A stretch of 64,000 bases of DNA, taken from assembly GCA_946811185.2 (NCBI GenBank), contig OX328112.1, forward strand, positions 15,977,215-16,041,214. Direction: 5' to 3'. The DNA comes from Hippopus hippopus. Its lineage: Eukaryota; Mollusca; Bivalvia; Cardiida; Cardiidae. Position numbers and translations under genes: made by a program. The first letter of the stretch is position 1. Each line of letters begins with the position of its first letter. A model generated the notes under the pieces. The model was given only the letters and a program-made list of their open reading frames with translations, was not told where the DNA came from and did no database searches. Positions 63,931-64,000 of the stretch are shown here, piece by piece.

Positions 63931-64000
63931 AACTGTATTAACTCTTTATCACATTATACTGAATTTTAACCACACTTACAAAATACAAGTAGTCTTTTAA

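Larger units (their letters stand above)
48790..64000. repeat. Segmental duplication, unit 2 (continues past window)
   Basis: Same order and orientation as unit 1. Unit-specific insertions: TTAA-MITE 49137-49365, family I 52657-52847, TRIM 53988-54383, pogo-like element 55163-59099. Exons 1 and 2 of the second SDR gene should lie within about 5 kb beyond the window. Confidence 0.85.

Noticed and set aside
25972..64000. Two haplotypes assembled in series
   Set aside because: Not fully excluded, but protein divergence in exon 6, several unit-specific insertions and an N-free junction with truncated repeats favour a true duplication.

Overview
The window is animal nuclear DNA, most likely from a heterodont bivalve mollusc such as a Dreissena- or venerid-like clam or mussel. 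The evidence is short exons with GT/AG introns, AT-rich intergenic DNA, and a dense set of palindromic MITEs, tRNA-headed SINEs and ACGG-bearing interspersed elements of a kind familiar from bivalves. The species is an inference; no mitochondrial or rRNA marker is present. There is one 200-base N gap (4010-4209).

Layout. (1) 1-9.7 kb: two tandem Shaw/Kv3-like potassium-channel genes on the + strand. The first (415-1287) shows only its membrane-domain exon and has an in-frame TGA in S4. The second (7175-7744 joined to 8875-9714) is a complete two-exon gene of 469 residues with an unusual voltage sensor. (2) 10-18 kb: repeats only. (3) 18.2-24.0 kb: a four-exon GM2-activator-like (ML/lipid-transfer) secreted-protein gene on the + strand, assembled here from 18256-18346, 21752-21947, 23157-23367 and 23809-23958 (215 residues). 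(4) About 26 kb to the end: a head-to-tail segmental duplication with units of about 22.8 kb. Unit 1 starts near 25972; unit 2 starts near 48790 and runs off the window. Each unit carries a retinol-dehydrogenase-like short-chain dehydrogenase (SDR) gene on the - strand. Unit 1 has all seven exons (44099 down to 31469) but a 1-base deletion directly after the catalytic lysine codon. Unit 2 shows exons 3-7 (63451 down to 53730), all open.

Mobile DNA fills most of the rest. There are about 50 copies of a palindromic MITE flanked by TTAA (piggyBac-like), two further palindromic MITE families that share one GC-rich core, and a second TTAA-ended palindrome family. At least two tRNA-derived SINE families share one 3' tail. 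Five Helentron/'pearl'-like elements carry internal satellite arrays. There is a 3.9-kb pogo/Tigger-like transposon with another element nested in its transposase, a miniature LTR element (TRIM) with a tRNA-like sequence in its LTR, and a decayed Ty3/gypsy relic.

The duplication acts as a natural experiment. Several insertions are present in one unit and absent in the other, and these filled/empty pairs show the target-site rules of the TTAA MITE (duplicates TTAA) and of the Helentron-like elements (no duplication, insertion in A-runs). The genes do not form an operon-like system; the window is a gene-poor, repeat-rich locus with two lineage-specific tandem gene expansions (Kv and SDR).
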